Below are positions 25,194 to 33,312 of a DNA stretch of 58,116 nucleotides, piece after piece; the first letter of the stretch is position 1, and each line of letters starts with the position of its first letter. The position numbers were made by a program, and so were the translations under genes. The notes beneath the pieces are model-generated. The model worked only from the letters and a program-made list of their open reading frames with translations. It was not told the DNA's origin and searched no databases. Origin of the DNA: an uncultured Clostridia bacterium (GTDB lineage: Bacteria; Bacillota; Clostridia; Oscillospirales; Oscillospiraceae); the NCBI GenBank assembly GCA_945877515.1, contig CAMCSE010000005.1:1-58116 (forward strand). Direction: 5' to 3'.

Positions 25194-26330
25194 TTACACC
25201 TTTTCCGCCAGTTTACGGCTGTATTTCCTGCGGAATGCGTCAAACTCCCCAGCGTCCAATGCCTCACGGATCCGCTGTGTCAGCTGATTATAGAAATACA
25301 AATTATGCATCACAGCCAGACGCATCCCCAGCATTTCCTGTGCCGTAAACAGGTGGCGCAGATAGGCACGGCTGAATTTCCGGCATACCGGGCAGTCACA
25401 CTGCGGATCAATGGGGCCGTCATCCAGCTTGTACTGGGCATTTTTGATGTTCATGGTTCCCTGCCATGTAAACAGCTTGCCATGTCGGGCATTGCGGGCA
25501 GGCATAACGCAATCGAAAAAGTCTACACCCCGGGCCACACCCTCGATAATGTTACTGGGCGTTCCCACGCCCATCAAATAGCGTGGCTTGTCTGCCGGCA
25601 TGTAGGGTTCCACCGCGTCGATGATCTCGTACATCACTTCGGTAGGCTCGCCCACTGCCAGACCTCCGATGGCAAAGCCGTCGCAGTCGATTTTGGCGAT
25701 CTGCTGCATATGCCAAATCCGCAAATCCGCATAGGTAGCGCCTTGATTGATGCCAAACAGCATCTGCTTGGGATTCACCGTGTCCGGCAGGCTGTTGAGC
25801 CGGTCATGCTCCACCTTGCATCGCTCCAACCACCGCAGCGTCCGCTCACAGGAGGCCTTGGCATATGCATAGGGCGCTGGATTTTCCACGCACTCGTCAA
25901 ACGCCATGGCAATATCACTGCCCAAATGCGACTGGATACGCATGCTTTCCTCCGGCCCCATAAAAATCCGGTGACCGTCCAGATGAGACGCAAAGGTCAC
26001 TCCCTCTTCCTGAATCTTGCGAAGGCTGGCAAGGGAAAACACTTGAAACCCACCGCTGTCAGTCAGAATAGGGCCATCCCACCCCATGAACTTGTGAAGA
26101 CCTCCCAAGGCCTTGATCACGTCATCACCGGGGCGAAGATGAAGATGGTAGGTATTGCTCAGTTCGATCTGACAACCCAGCTGTTCTTTCAGGTCGAACG
26201 CATCGATGCCTCCTTTGATGGCAGCCTGCGTGCCCACGTTCATGAACACCGGGGTCTGTACCACACCGCCATGCGCGCACCGGAACTGTCCGCGCCGGGC
26301 GCGGCCCTGTTGTTTGATCACTTTGAACAT
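25194..26330 (-). CDS. tgt: tRNA-guanine transglycosylase
   Basis: This 378-aa enzyme swaps guanine-34 of GUN-anticodon tRNAs for preQ1 on the way to queuosine. DSGGFQVFSL near residue 90 is the substrate-binding region with an active-site Asp; GINQGATY and IGGLAVGEP line the pocket; GVDFFDCVMPAR near 265 contains the nucleophilic Asp. CDCPVCRKFS near 305 with HNLYF 30 residues later forms the zinc site. The length is normal. It follows queA by 19 bp in the same operon. Confidence 0.97.
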   Translation of the reverse strand: MFKVIKQQGRARRGQFRCAHGGVVQTPVFMNVGTQAAIKGGIDAFDLKEQLGCQIELSNTYHLHLRPGDDVIKALGGLHKFMGWDGPILTDSGGFQVFSLASLRKIQEEGVTFASHLDGHRIFMGPEESMRIQSHLGSDIAMAFDECVENPAPYAYAKASCERTLRWLERCKVEHDRLNSLPDTVNPKQMLFGINQGATYADLRIWHMQQIAKIDCDGFAIGGLAVGEPTEVMYEIIDAVEPYMPADKPRYLMGVGTPSNIIEGVARGVDFFDCVMPARNARHGKLFTWQGTMNIKNAQYKLDDGPIDPQCDCPVCRKFSRAYLRHLFTAQEMLGMRLAVMHNLYFYNQLTQRIREALDAGEFDAFRRKYSRKLAEKV

Positions 26331-26349
26331 ATATTGCTCCTATTTATGG

Positions 26350-27375
26350 TCAATGGATGAACATGGCGTCACCGAAGGAGAAGAACCGGTACTTTTCCCG
26401 AACAGCCTCCTGATAGGCCGCCAGAATATGCTCCCGGCCCGCCAACGCCGACACCAGCATGATCAGCGTGGATTCCGGCAGATGGAAATTGGTGATCAGG
26501 GCATCCGTGACCTTAAAGCGGTATCCGGGATAGATAAAAATATTGGTCCATCCGGCGCTGGCCTTCATGGTGCCGTCCTCCCCCGCCCACGATTCCACCG
26601 TGCGGCAGGAGGTGGTGCCCACGCAGATCACCCGTCCGCCTCCGGCCCGGGTACGATTGATCAACTCTGCTGTTTCCTGCGGGATAACGCAGTACTCGCT
26701 GTGCATCTCGTGGTCGGTGATCTCTTCCTCTTTCACGGGACGGAAGGTGCCAAGACCCACATGCAGTGTGACATAGCCCACGCCAACGCCCATAGCCTGC
26801 ACTTGAGCCAACAGTTCTTTGGTAAAGTGCAGTCCCGCTGTGGGAGCGGCAGCACTTCCCACCACTTTGGAATACACCGTCTGGTATCGCTCGCGATCCT
26901 GCAGCTCCTCTTTTATATACGGAGGCAGCGGCATTTTGCCCAGTCGGTCCAGCACCTCCAGAAAGATGCCCTCAAAGTCAAACCGCACCAGACGGTTGCC
27001 GCCCGGCAGTTCCTCTGTGATTTCGCCGGTCAGTTGGCCGTCACCGAATGACACTCGTGCGCCCTTGCGCATTTTTTTGCCGGGACGCACCAGACACTCC
27101 CACGTCTTATCCCCGCGGTCGATCAGCAGCAGCACCTCACAGGCGCCGCCTCCCGGCAGTCGCTGGCCCAGCAGTCGCGCCGGAAGTACCCGGGAATCGT
27201 TGAGAATCAAACAGTCTCCGGGATGCAGATACTGGGGCAGATCAAAAAAGTGACGATGCTCCCACGCACCGCTGGTCTTATCCAACACCAGAAGCCGCGA
27301 GGCATCACGCCGCTCAATAGGCGTTTGGGCGATCAGTTCCTGCGGCAGTTCAAAATAAAAGTCGTGTGTTTTCAT
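26350..27375 (-). CDS. queA: S-adenosylmethionine:tRNA ribosyltransferase-isomerase
   Basis: This 341-aa enzyme transfers and rearranges the ribosyl part of SAM onto preQ1-tRNA to form epoxyqueuosine. Family features include [24 protein letters not shown] at the start, [12 protein letters not shown] near residue 60, a PTAGLHFT segment near 170 and [10 protein letters not shown] near 205. I chose ATG 27375 (MKTHDFYF); a TTG six codons upstream is possible but less like the family. Operon with tgt. A queG homologue is not in the window. Confidence 0.96.
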   Translation of the reverse strand: MKTHDFYFELPQELIAQTPIERRDASRLLVLDKTSGAWEHRHFFDLPQYLHPGDCLILNDSRVLPARLLGQRLPGGGACEVLLLIDRGDKTWECLVRPGKKMRKGARVSFGDGQLTGEITEELPGGNRLVRFDFEGIFLEVLDRLGKMPLPPYIKEELQDRERYQTVYSKVVGSAAAPTAGLHFTKELLAQVQAMGVGVGYVTLHVGLGTFRPVKEEEITDHEMHSEYCVIPQETAELINRTRAGGGRVICVGTTSCRTVESWAGEDGTMKASAGWTNIFIYPGYRFKVTDALITNFHLPESTLIMLVSALAGREHILAAYQEAVREKYRFFSFGDAMFIH

Positions 27376-27419
27376 ATATCCGCTCGTTTCCAAGTAATTT
27401 AAGTGCTTTGCGGTTCAAT

Positions 27420-27448
27420 ATGATACCACACTCTGCGTATTTCTTCAA
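27420..27448 (-). promoter_or_regulatory. Promoter of the queA-tgt operon
   Basis: On the minus strand, TTGAAG (27448-27443), 17 bp, TATCAT (27425-27420), about 45 bp before the queA start. Confidence 0.65.
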
Positions 27449-27505
27449 CCATTTTCTCTTTTTATCCTCCCGTGATCCCTCTGCGCGTCAAGAACCACGG
27501 TTCTG

Positions 27506-28414
27506 TCACACTGACGGTTCCGTTTTGTAGAAATTCTTGACAAAGCTGACAAACTGCTGTGTCTGGCCGCTCATGAGGGCGCCGCGCCGGCAAGCAACAT
27601 ACAGGTATCGCCGCGCTCCGGCCTCAGGCAGGGGGAATGTCAGCAGGCGCCCGGCCTTTACGGCATCCTCGGCAGCCTTCTCTGAAATGATCGAGATCCC
27701 CAGTCCGCCGGCTACCAGATTCTTGATGGACTCCTGATCGTTCAGCCGGGCAGTAATGATCAGATCATTTTCGTCCACGCCGACCCGCTCGAAATAAGAA
27801 GAAATACACTTCTTACTGCCGCTTCCCTTTTCCCGCAGCAGCATCGGTTCCCGGCAGATCTCCTCCAAGGTGATACCGCCGTTCTCGGAAAACTGCAAAA
27901 AATGCTCATTTACCGGTGTGATCAGCACCATCTGATCTGCAAAAAAAGGTGTAAGTTCCAGGGTATCCTCATGCATATCCGCCCCGATCAGTCCCACGTC
28001 AAAGGCCCCGCACAGCAGGCCATCCACGATGCCTTGGCTGTCGCTTTGAAATACATGAAACTGGGAGGCAGGCCGTATCGTCCGAAACGCAGGCAATATT
28101 TGCGGCAGCATGTAAGCGGAAGGAATGGTTGACGCGCCGATGCGGATCATTTTCTCGTCTTCATCGCTCCAGCTGCGCATCAGGTTGTCACGTAGATTCA
28201 CAATATTGCAGGCACATTCGTACAACTCCTGTCCGCGGGGCGTCACCTCCACCGATTTGGTGGTGCGCACGATCAGGCTGGTCTGAAATTCTTCCTCCAA
28301 TTGCCGTACGTGCGTGCTGACGGTTGGTTGAGACAGATAGAGCTTCTCCGCTGCTTTTGTAAAGCTTTTATACTTCACAACTGCGCAGAATGACTGTAAT
28401 TGCTTCAGTTCCAT
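27506..28414 (-). CDS. LysR-family regulator, selenium-metabolism-associated type
   Basis: This 302-aa regulator has an N-terminal winged HTH (residues 1-60: LQSFCAVVKYKSFTKAAEKL, then QPTVSTHVRQLE) and a type 2 periplasmic-binding effector domain (about 90-295). It closely fits the LysR subgroup encoded with selD/yedE/yedF in Clostridia, annotated as selenium-metabolism-associated. Its start overlaps the end of the cysteine desulfurase gene (ATGGAACTGA shares both codons), so the two are co-translated. The selenium block diverges upstream, giving it plausible local targets. The effector is unknown. Confidence 0.85.
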   Translation of the reverse strand: MELKQLQSFCAVVKYKSFTKAAEKLYLSQPTVSTHVRQLEEEFQTSLIVRTTKSVEVTPRGQELYECACNIVNLRDNLMRSWSDEDEKMIRIGASTIPSAYMLPQILPAFRTIRPASQFHVFQSDSQGIVDGLLCGAFDVGLIGADMHEDTLELTPFFADQMVLITPVNEHFLQFSENGGITLEEICREPMLLREKGSGSKKCISSYFERVGVDENDLIITARLNDQESIKNLVAGGLGISIISEKAAEDAVKAGRLLTFPLPEAGARRYLYVACRRGALMSGQTQQFVSFVKNFYKTEPSV

Positions 28415-29568
28415 GTCGTCCTCCCGCAGAGTTCACGCAAAGCAGACAGCGCCGTGTCCACCTGCTGTGGCGTATTCCAGCGGCCAAAGGAAAAGCGGAT
28501 GGTACCTGTGGGAAAAGTTCCCAGCGTTTTGTGGGCGTTGGGCGCGCAATGCAGTCCTACCCGCACCATAATGCCGTATTCCCGGCCTAACGCGTCTGCC
28601 ACCAGTGCAGGATCGGCGTTTTCCGGTACAACGGATACAACGCCCGCTCGCTCGGCAATATCCTGACGGCCTATCACCCGTAAATGAGGGATGTCCAAGG
28701 CACCGGACAGAAACCGCTCTGTCAATTCCAATTCGTGGCTGCGCACAGCGTCGATAGTCTCCTGCTCCAGCCAACGCAGCGCCGCATGAAGGCCCATGAT
28801 GCCCGGAAGGTTCATGGTTCCGGCTTCAAAACGATCCGGCATAAACGACGGCATCTGTTCCTCATGGCTGATGCTGCCGGTACCGCCGGCAATCAGCGGC
28901 TGCACCAGCGGAACCATATCCGGCTGAAGGATAAAGCCGCCGATCCCCTGGGGCCCCAGAAGTCCTTTATGCCCCGTAAAAGCCAACGCGTCAATATGCA
29001 TGGCCTCCATATCAATGGGAAAAACACCGGCCGTCTGGGCCGTATCCAGAATGAAACGCAGACCATGCGCATGACAAAACGCTCCCACCGTTTCCACAGG
29101 TATCAGCGTTCCGCAAACATTACTGGCGTGAAGCATCACCACAGCACAGGTGTTCTCCCGCAGCAGTCTGTCCATAGCGGAAATATCCAGCGTGCCGTCT
29201 GCCATACAGGGGATCCTGTCAAACGAAACGTCCTGTTCTGTCAATTGGGACAAAGGCCGCATAACGGCGTTATGCTCCATGGCAGAGACCAGCACATGGT
29301 CGCCCGCCTTCAAAAAACCTTTTAGCAGCACGTTCAGGCTCTCGGTAATATTGCGGGTAAAAACGACATTACGGCAGTCCGGCCCGTGAAACAGTTCTGT
29401 CAATTGCTGTCTGGTACGCAGCACGATCTCCTCGGCCTGATATGCTTCGTCATAACCGCCGCGGTTGATGTTGCAGCCACAGTCTTTTATATAATGATAT
29501 ACGGCCTCTGCCACTCCCTCTGCCTTGGGAAAACTGGTGCTGGCATTGTCAAGATAGATGCGCTCCAT
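28405..29568 (-). CDS. Cysteine desulfurase-family PLP enzyme (EF2568-like, selenium-associated)
   Basis: This 387-aa class V aminotransferase-fold protein has the PLP-binding Lys in FTGHKGLLGPQG near residue 200 and the candidate catalytic Cys in RVGLHCAPNAH near residue 345. It matches the TIGR01977 group (type member Enterococcus faecalis EF2568), which travels with SelD and selenium-dependent molybdenum hydroxylases. The probable role is mobilising selenium or sulfur from (seleno)cysteine for cofactor assembly. GAGGTGG lies near the start. It diverges from yedE and overlaps the LysR gene. Confidence 0.87.
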   Translation of the reverse strand: MERIYLDNASTSFPKAEGVAEAVYHYIKDCGCNINRGGYDEAYQAEEIVLRTRQQLTELFHGPDCRNVVFTRNITESLNVLLKGFLKAGDHVLVSAMEHNAVMRPLSQLTEQDVSFDRIPCMADGTLDISAMDRLLRENTCAVVMLHASNVCGTLIPVETVGAFCHAHGLRFILDTAQTAGVFPIDMEAMHIDALAFTGHKGLLGPQGIGGFILQPDMVPLVQPLIAGGTGSISHEEQMPSFMPDRFEAGTMNLPGIMGLHAALRWLEQETIDAVRSHELELTERFLSGALDIPHLRVIGRQDIAERAGVVSVVPENADPALVADALGREYGIMVRVGLHCAPNAHKTLGTFPTGTIRFSFGRWNTPQQVDTALSALRELCGRTTWN

Positions 29569-29662
29569 GAATCAACCACCTCTTTCGTAGGATATCCTAT
29601 CATAGATTTATTAAGAAATCAAATTTTTTTAGTGGATATATCTATAATTGGTATTGGACATT

Positions 29663-29689
29663 TTGTCGACCACAGTGGTATCGTATAAT
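29663..29689 (+). promoter_or_regulatory. Promoter region of the yedE-yedF-DUF3343-selD operon
   Basis: TATAAT (29684-29689) is perfect; upstream TTGTCG (29663-29668, 15-bp spacer) or TTTTGT (17-bp spacer) are weak -35 boxes. An inverted repeat, ACCAC-A-GTGGT (29669-29679), fills the spacer and may be an operator, for example for the nearby LysR. Confidence 0.5.
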
Positions 29690-29721
29690 AAGATCATTTT
29701 AACTAGAGGAGAAAAATCTGT

Positions 29722-30804
29722 ATGAATGTCAAACGCGAACGTATAGAAATCGTGATTGCCGGACTGATCATCGGCGTGATCGCTTCGTTGCTGGTCTATT
29801 TCGGCAATCCTGCCAACATGGGCTTCTGCATTGCCTGCTTCCTGCGTGATACCGCTGGTGGTCTGGGTTTGCACCGGGCCGCCGCCGTACAGTACATACG
29901 CCCCGAGATCATCGGCTTGGTACTGGGCAGCTTCGGCGTCGCCCTCATCAAAAAAGAGTTCTCCGCCAAGGGCGGCAGCGCTCCTGTCACTCGTTTTGTG
30001 CTGGGCTTCTTTGTGATGATCGGCTGCCTGATGTTCCTGGGCTGTCCCTTCCGCATGATCCTGCGCCTGGCCGGCGGCGACCTGAACGCGCTGCTGGGTC
30101 TGCTGGGCTTTGTGCTGGGTATTCTGGCCGGCGTATTCTTCCTGAAGCGCGGCTATTCCCTGAAACGCACCTATGCCCAGTCTAAGCTGGACGGCATCAT
30201 CTTCCCTGTCATTCAGGTGGTGGTATTCATCCTGCTGGTAGCGGCTCCCGCCTTTATCTTCTTTACGGAAGCAGGCGGCGGTCCCGGTGCCAAACACGCG
30301 GCTATCGCCATCAGTCTGATTGCGGGCCTAATCGTCGGCGCGCTGGCCCAGCGCACCCGCCTGTGCATGGTGGGCGGCATCCGTGATGTGGTGCTGTTCC
30401 GCGAGCCAAAGTTGCTGATGGGCTTCGGCGCTATTCTCGTCAGCGCACTGATCTGCAACCTGGTCCTGACCGCCGCTACTGGTACGTCTTTCTTCCATCT
30501 GGGCTTTGCCGAGCAGCCTGTGGCCCATACCGATGGCCTGTGGAATTGCCTGGGCATGCTGCTGGTAGGCTTTGGCTGTGTGCTGTTGGGCGGCTGCCCC
30601 CTGCGTCAGCTGGTGCTGTCCGGCGAAGGCAACTCCGACAGCGCTGTGACCGTGCTGGGCCTGATCGTAGGCGCTGCCTTTGCCCATAACTTCGGACTGG
30701 CTTCCAGTGCCAACGGCCCCACCGGCGCCGGCAAGATCGCTGTGATCGTTGGCATCGTGGTGGTAGCGCTGATCGCCTGCCTGAACACCTTTAAGAAGAA
30801 ATAA
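29722..30804 (+). CDS. yedE: YedE-family putative selenium transporter
   Basis: This 360-aa polytopic membrane protein has about ten helices in two YeeE/YedE sulfur-transport repeats. Conserved cysteines sit in GFCIACFLRD (near residue 38), LGCPFRMILRLAGGD (near 112) and GGCPLRQLVLSGEGN (near 293), the motif set used for thiol-dependent passage of thiosulfate-like ions. This form, linked to YedF and SelD, is the selenium-specific subgroup. AGAGGAG lies about 9 nt upstream. First gene of a four-gene operon, 12 bp before yedF. The exact selenium species carried is not known. Confidence 0.88.
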   Translation: MNVKRERIEIVIAGLIIGVIASLLVYFGNPANMGFCIACFLRDTAGGLGLHRAAAVQYIRPEIIGLVLGSFGVALIKKEFSAKGGSAPVTRFVLGFFVMIGCLMFLGCPFRMILRLAGGDLNALLGLLGFVLGILAGVFFLKRGYSLKRTYAQSKLDGIIFPVIQVVVFILLVAAPAFIFFTEAGGGPGAKHAAIAISLIAGLIVGALAQRTRLCMVGGIRDVVLFREPKLLMGFGAILVSALICNLVLTAATGTSFFHLGFAEQPVAHTDGLWNCLGMLLVGFGCVLLGGCPLRQLVLSGEGNSDSAVTVLGLIVGAAFAHNFGLASSANGPTGAGKIAVIVGIVVVALIACLNTFKKK

Positions 30805-30816
30805 GGAGATACTGTT

Positions 30817-31023
30817 ATGAAAGTTATCGATGCACGTGGGCTTTCCTGCCCCGAACCTGTTGTCCTGCTGCGCAGCGTTATGGAAAGCAACGAGGATGCC
30901 TATCAGATCATTGTGGACAACCACGCCTCCCGTGAGAACACGACCCGTTATGCCCAGCATCAGGGCTATCAGGTAGCTGTTGCCGAAAATGGCGGCGAGT
31001 GGACGCTGACCTTTACCAAGTGA
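30817..31023 (+). CDS. yedF: TusA/SirA-domain protein, YedF-like, short form
   Basis: This 68-aa protein is a single TusA-fold domain. The catalytic CPxP motif is at residues 11-14 (GLSCPEPV), so Cys11 should carry a persulfide or selenide. Standard selenium-metabolism YedF is about 200 aa with an added C-terminal DsrE-like domain, absent here. Position between yedE and selD points to selenium delivery rather than tRNA thiolation. Its stop codon overlaps the GTG start of the DUF3343 gene (GTGA). Confidence 0.87.
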   Translation: MKVIDARGLSCPEPVVLLRSVMESNEDAYQIIVDNHASRENTTRYAQHQGYQVAVAENGGEWTLTFTK

Positions 31024-31271
31024 CCTATATCATTACATTCTTCTCTCACTTCGGAGCCGTGCGGTATAAGCAGCTTTGCAGCGAGTGCGGTATTTCCTGC
31101 CGTATGATGCCGGTGCCGCGGAATCTCAGCAGCAGCTGCGGTACCTGCGTCCGGTGTGAGGACAGCTATCTTCCTCCCGCCGATGCCTGTGCGGAGGAGA
31201 TCGAGCAGGTCGCTGCATGGGATGGTGGGCAATACACCACAGTATATCACACGGATGAGGCGGAGGGCTGA
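31020..31271 (+). CDS. DUF3343 protein in the selenium operon
   Basis: This 83-aa protein starts at a GTG that overlaps the yedF stop (GTGA), so translation is coupled. It fits DUF3343: a YIITFFSHFGAVRYKQLC start, VPRNLSSSCGTCVR in the middle with conserved cysteines, and an acidic tail. DUF3343 proteins often accompany YedF, and the Cys-x-x-Cys (GTCVRC) suggests a role in sulfur/selenium transfer or redox, which is inference. It precedes selD by 2 bp. Confidence 0.78.
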   Translation: MTYIITFFSHFGAVRYKQLCSECGISCRMMPVPRNLSSSCGTCVRCEDSYLPPADACAEEIEQVAAWDGGQYTTVYHTDEAEG

Positions 31272-31273
31272 TC

Positions 31274-32311
31274 ATGGAAACTGAAGTAAAGCTGACGAAG
31301 CTGGCCTCCTGTGCCGGGTGCGGCGCAAAGGTAGGTGCCGGCACGCTGGTGCATCTGCTGGAGGGCTTCCGCACTCACAGCGATCCCAGGCTGCTGGTGG
31401 GTTATGACAAGTCAGACGATGCCAGTGTCTACTATCTGGACGAGAACACAGCACTGGTGCAGACCACCGATTTCTTTCCGCCCATTGTAGATGACCCGTT
31501 TCTCTACGGGCAGATTGCCGCGGCTAACGCCATCAGCGATGTATATGCCATGGGTGGTGAACCGAAGCTGGCTCTGAACATTCTGTGCCTGCCGGAGTCC
31601 ATGACAGCGGAAATGGTACAGGAGCTGCTGCGGGGCGGCTACGATAAAGCCTATGAGGCAGGCGCTATCATTACCGGCGGGCATACGATCCACGGTGCGG
31701 AGCCTATCTATGGACTTGCCGTGTCCGGCTTTGTCCATCCGAAAAAGGTCCTGACCAACAGCGGCGCCAAACCCGGCGATGTGCTGATGCTGACAAAGCC
31801 GCTGGGTGTGGGGGTACTGACCACTGCTGCCAAGGCCGGTCTGGTTGCGGATGCTGTGATGCAGCGTATCTACCGCCAGATGGCTACGCTGAACAAGACA
31901 GCCCGTGATATCATGGTCAAGTACCGTGTCCACAGCTGTACTGACGTGACCGGTTTTGCCCTGTTGGGCCACAGCTTTGAGATGGCCCAGGGCAGCGGTT
32001 GTACGATACACATTCAAAGCAAGAATGTGCCTTTCCATCAGGAAGCATGGGAGTTCGCCGACATGGGCTTCCTCCCTGCCGGCACCTACCGCAATCGGGA
32101 TTACGCCGAAAGCGGCGTCACGGTTCGTGGCGGTGTCAGCCGTACTATGCAGGATCTGCTGTACGATCCACAGACCAGCGGCGGGCTGCTGATGGCAGTG
32201 GACGCGGCAGACGCGGAAAGCTGTCTGAAGGAGCTACAAGACTCAATTCCTCATGCCGCCGCTATAGGCTATGTAACGGATCGTCAGGAAAACTGGATCA
32301 TTCTGGAATAA
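31274..32311 (+). CDS. selD: Selenide, water dikinase (selenophosphate synthetase)
   Basis: This 345-aa enzyme makes selenophosphate from selenide and ATP. The N-terminal loop CAGCGAKVG contains the catalytic Cys16 and Lys19, equivalent to Cys17/Lys20 of E. coli; the second Cys of that loop is Ala here, and no selenocysteine codon is used. DDASVYYLDENTALVQTTDFFPP (from about residue 40) binds metal and ATP; ANAISDVYAMGGEP and GGHTIHGAEP follow. The last gene of the operon, ending in a strong terminator. With no selA/selB in view, the product may feed the Mo-hydroxylase cofactor. Confidence 0.95.
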   Translation: METEVKLTKLASCAGCGAKVGAGTLVHLLEGFRTHSDPRLLVGYDKSDDASVYYLDENTALVQTTDFFPPIVDDPFLYGQIAAANAISDVYAMGGEPKLALNILCLPESMTAEMVQELLRGGYDKAYEAGAIITGGHTIHGAEPIYGLAVSGFVHPKKVLTNSGAKPGDVLMLTKPLGVGVLTTAAKAGLVADAVMQRIYRQMATLNKTARDIMVKYRVHSCTDVTGFALLGHSFEMAQGSGCTIHIQSKNVPFHQEAWEFADMGFLPAGTYRNRDYAESGVTVRGGVSRTMQDLLYDPQTSGGLLMAVDAADAESCLKELQDSIPHAAAIGYVTDRQENWIILE

Positions 32312-32354
32312 GGAAAAACACCGCTTTTCTTGTGAAAAGCGGTGTTTTTCCTTA
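32309..32354. terminator. Bidirectional terminator after selD
   Basis: A perfect 21-bp stem (32309-32329 with 32334-32354), 4-nt loop, T5 on both strands; the selD stop codon forms the base of the stem. Confidence 0.92.
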
Positions 32355-32361
32355 TATGCAA

Positions 32362-33075
32362 TTACTTGAAAAACTCAAACCGGGGCTGCTCCTTGGAAAC
32401 AAAGCCGGTTTCGATCTCGATGCCGTCGCCGAAATAACGGTGCAGCAGCTCCACCAACTCGTCCGCAGCCTTGTGGACTTCCTCTGCATTTACATCAGAA
32501 AAGCCGTCAATTGGGAACAGAATAGCCTTTGTATCTTCTGTGATCTTACCGCGTTCCGATTGACGCCATGTCCAGCGGCGGGTACGGATCTCATTTCCGG
32601 AGGCGTAGACGGATTCACCCGGATCGGGCTTTTCCTCCTCTGTACTGCCGAAGGGAATAAAGGTGTCCCCCTCCTCTGCCAAACGAACATCAAGACCCTC
32701 GTCGATGGTATCCAGATCATGGGCGCCCATAGGGAGCCGATGCTTGATGGAAACAGCATTGCCCAGATCTACCGCCGCGTTAATATGGGGGAAACCTTTG
32801 CCCTTGGCAATGCGGGTCAGCAGTGCTTCAATGGAACACAGAAACTTGTTGGGATTGATCCCCAGCGAGGTAAACGCCATGCGGTAGGGTACGATATCCT
32901 CCGTTTCTTTCGGCTTTTTCCCGGCAAAATATGCTTCACAGGATACAACATTCTCTGCCAGCATCTGCTCCAGCTCCGGGATTTCGCGGGTGTTGTCCAA
33001 GCCACGCACGGCGACTGCGCCGAAATAGGCAGTGGGCAACTTCTCAATAAACTCCTTTGAAACCTGATAATACAT
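32362..33075 (-). CDS. B3/4 (PheT-like) domain protein
   Basis: This 237-aa protein matches the stand-alone B3/4 domain of the phenylalanyl-tRNA synthetase beta chain, proteins thought to edit or bind aminoacyl products. Features include AFTSLGINPNKFLCSIEALLTRI near residue 70, FPHINAAVDLGNAVSI near 95 and ETGFVSKEQP near the end. Its physiological substrate is unknown. I chose ATG 33075 for GGGGGA upstream. It diverges from a GntR regulator, and the palindromic site at 33151-33166 overlaps its probable -10 region (TATAAT, 33153-33148), suggesting repression. Confidence 0.83.
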   Translation of the reverse strand: MYYQVSKEFIEKLPTAYFGAVAVRGLDNTREIPELEQMLAENVVSCEAYFAGKKPKETEDIVPYRMAFTSLGINPNKFLCSIEALLTRIAKGKGFPHINAAVDLGNAVSIKHRLPMGAHDLDTIDEGLDVRLAEEGDTFIPFGSTEEEKPDPGESVYASGNEIRTRRWTWRQSERGKITEDTKAILFPIDGFSDVNAEEVHKAADELVELLHRYFGDGIEIETGFVSKEQPRFEFFK

Positions 33076-33150
33076 GACGATTCCCCCTTTTGAAATAATA
33101 TCGGTTATCATCAAACCTGCATGCAGGATATTCTACCCATATCGTATATT

Positions 33151-33166
33151 ATATCTTGCAAGATAT
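33151..33166. promoter_or_regulatory. Palindromic operator 1, GntR/B3-4 intergenic region
   Basis: ATATCTTGCAAGATAT is a perfect 16-bp palindrome. It overlaps a TATAAT box (33153-33148) for the minus-strand B3/4 gene and shares TATCTTGCAAGA with operator 2. Confidence 0.7.
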
Positions 33167-33240
33167 GATAGCACTTTTTTTATTCTTTTCAACCCCTGTT
33201 TTTGTTTTTTTATTATTTCGTTTGATATGCAGATTCCCAC

Positions 33241-33288
33241 TTGATTTTTTTGTTTATTATTACTATAATAAATTTATATCTTGCAAGA
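33241..33288 (+). promoter_or_regulatory. GntR promoter with overlapping operator 2
   Basis: TTGATT (33241-33246), 17 bp, TATAAT (33264-33269) is a near-consensus promoter. ATATCTTGCAAGA (33276-33288) repeats the operator 1 core exactly at the expected start point, ideal for autorepression. Confidence 0.75.
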
Positions 33289-33312
33289 AGCAATATTTTG
33301 GAGGCGGCAGTC

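Noticed and set aside
31274-32311. Selenocysteine in SelD
   Set aside because: The catalytic position is an ordinary Cys codon (TGC/TGT type) and no in-frame TGA occurs before the stop.
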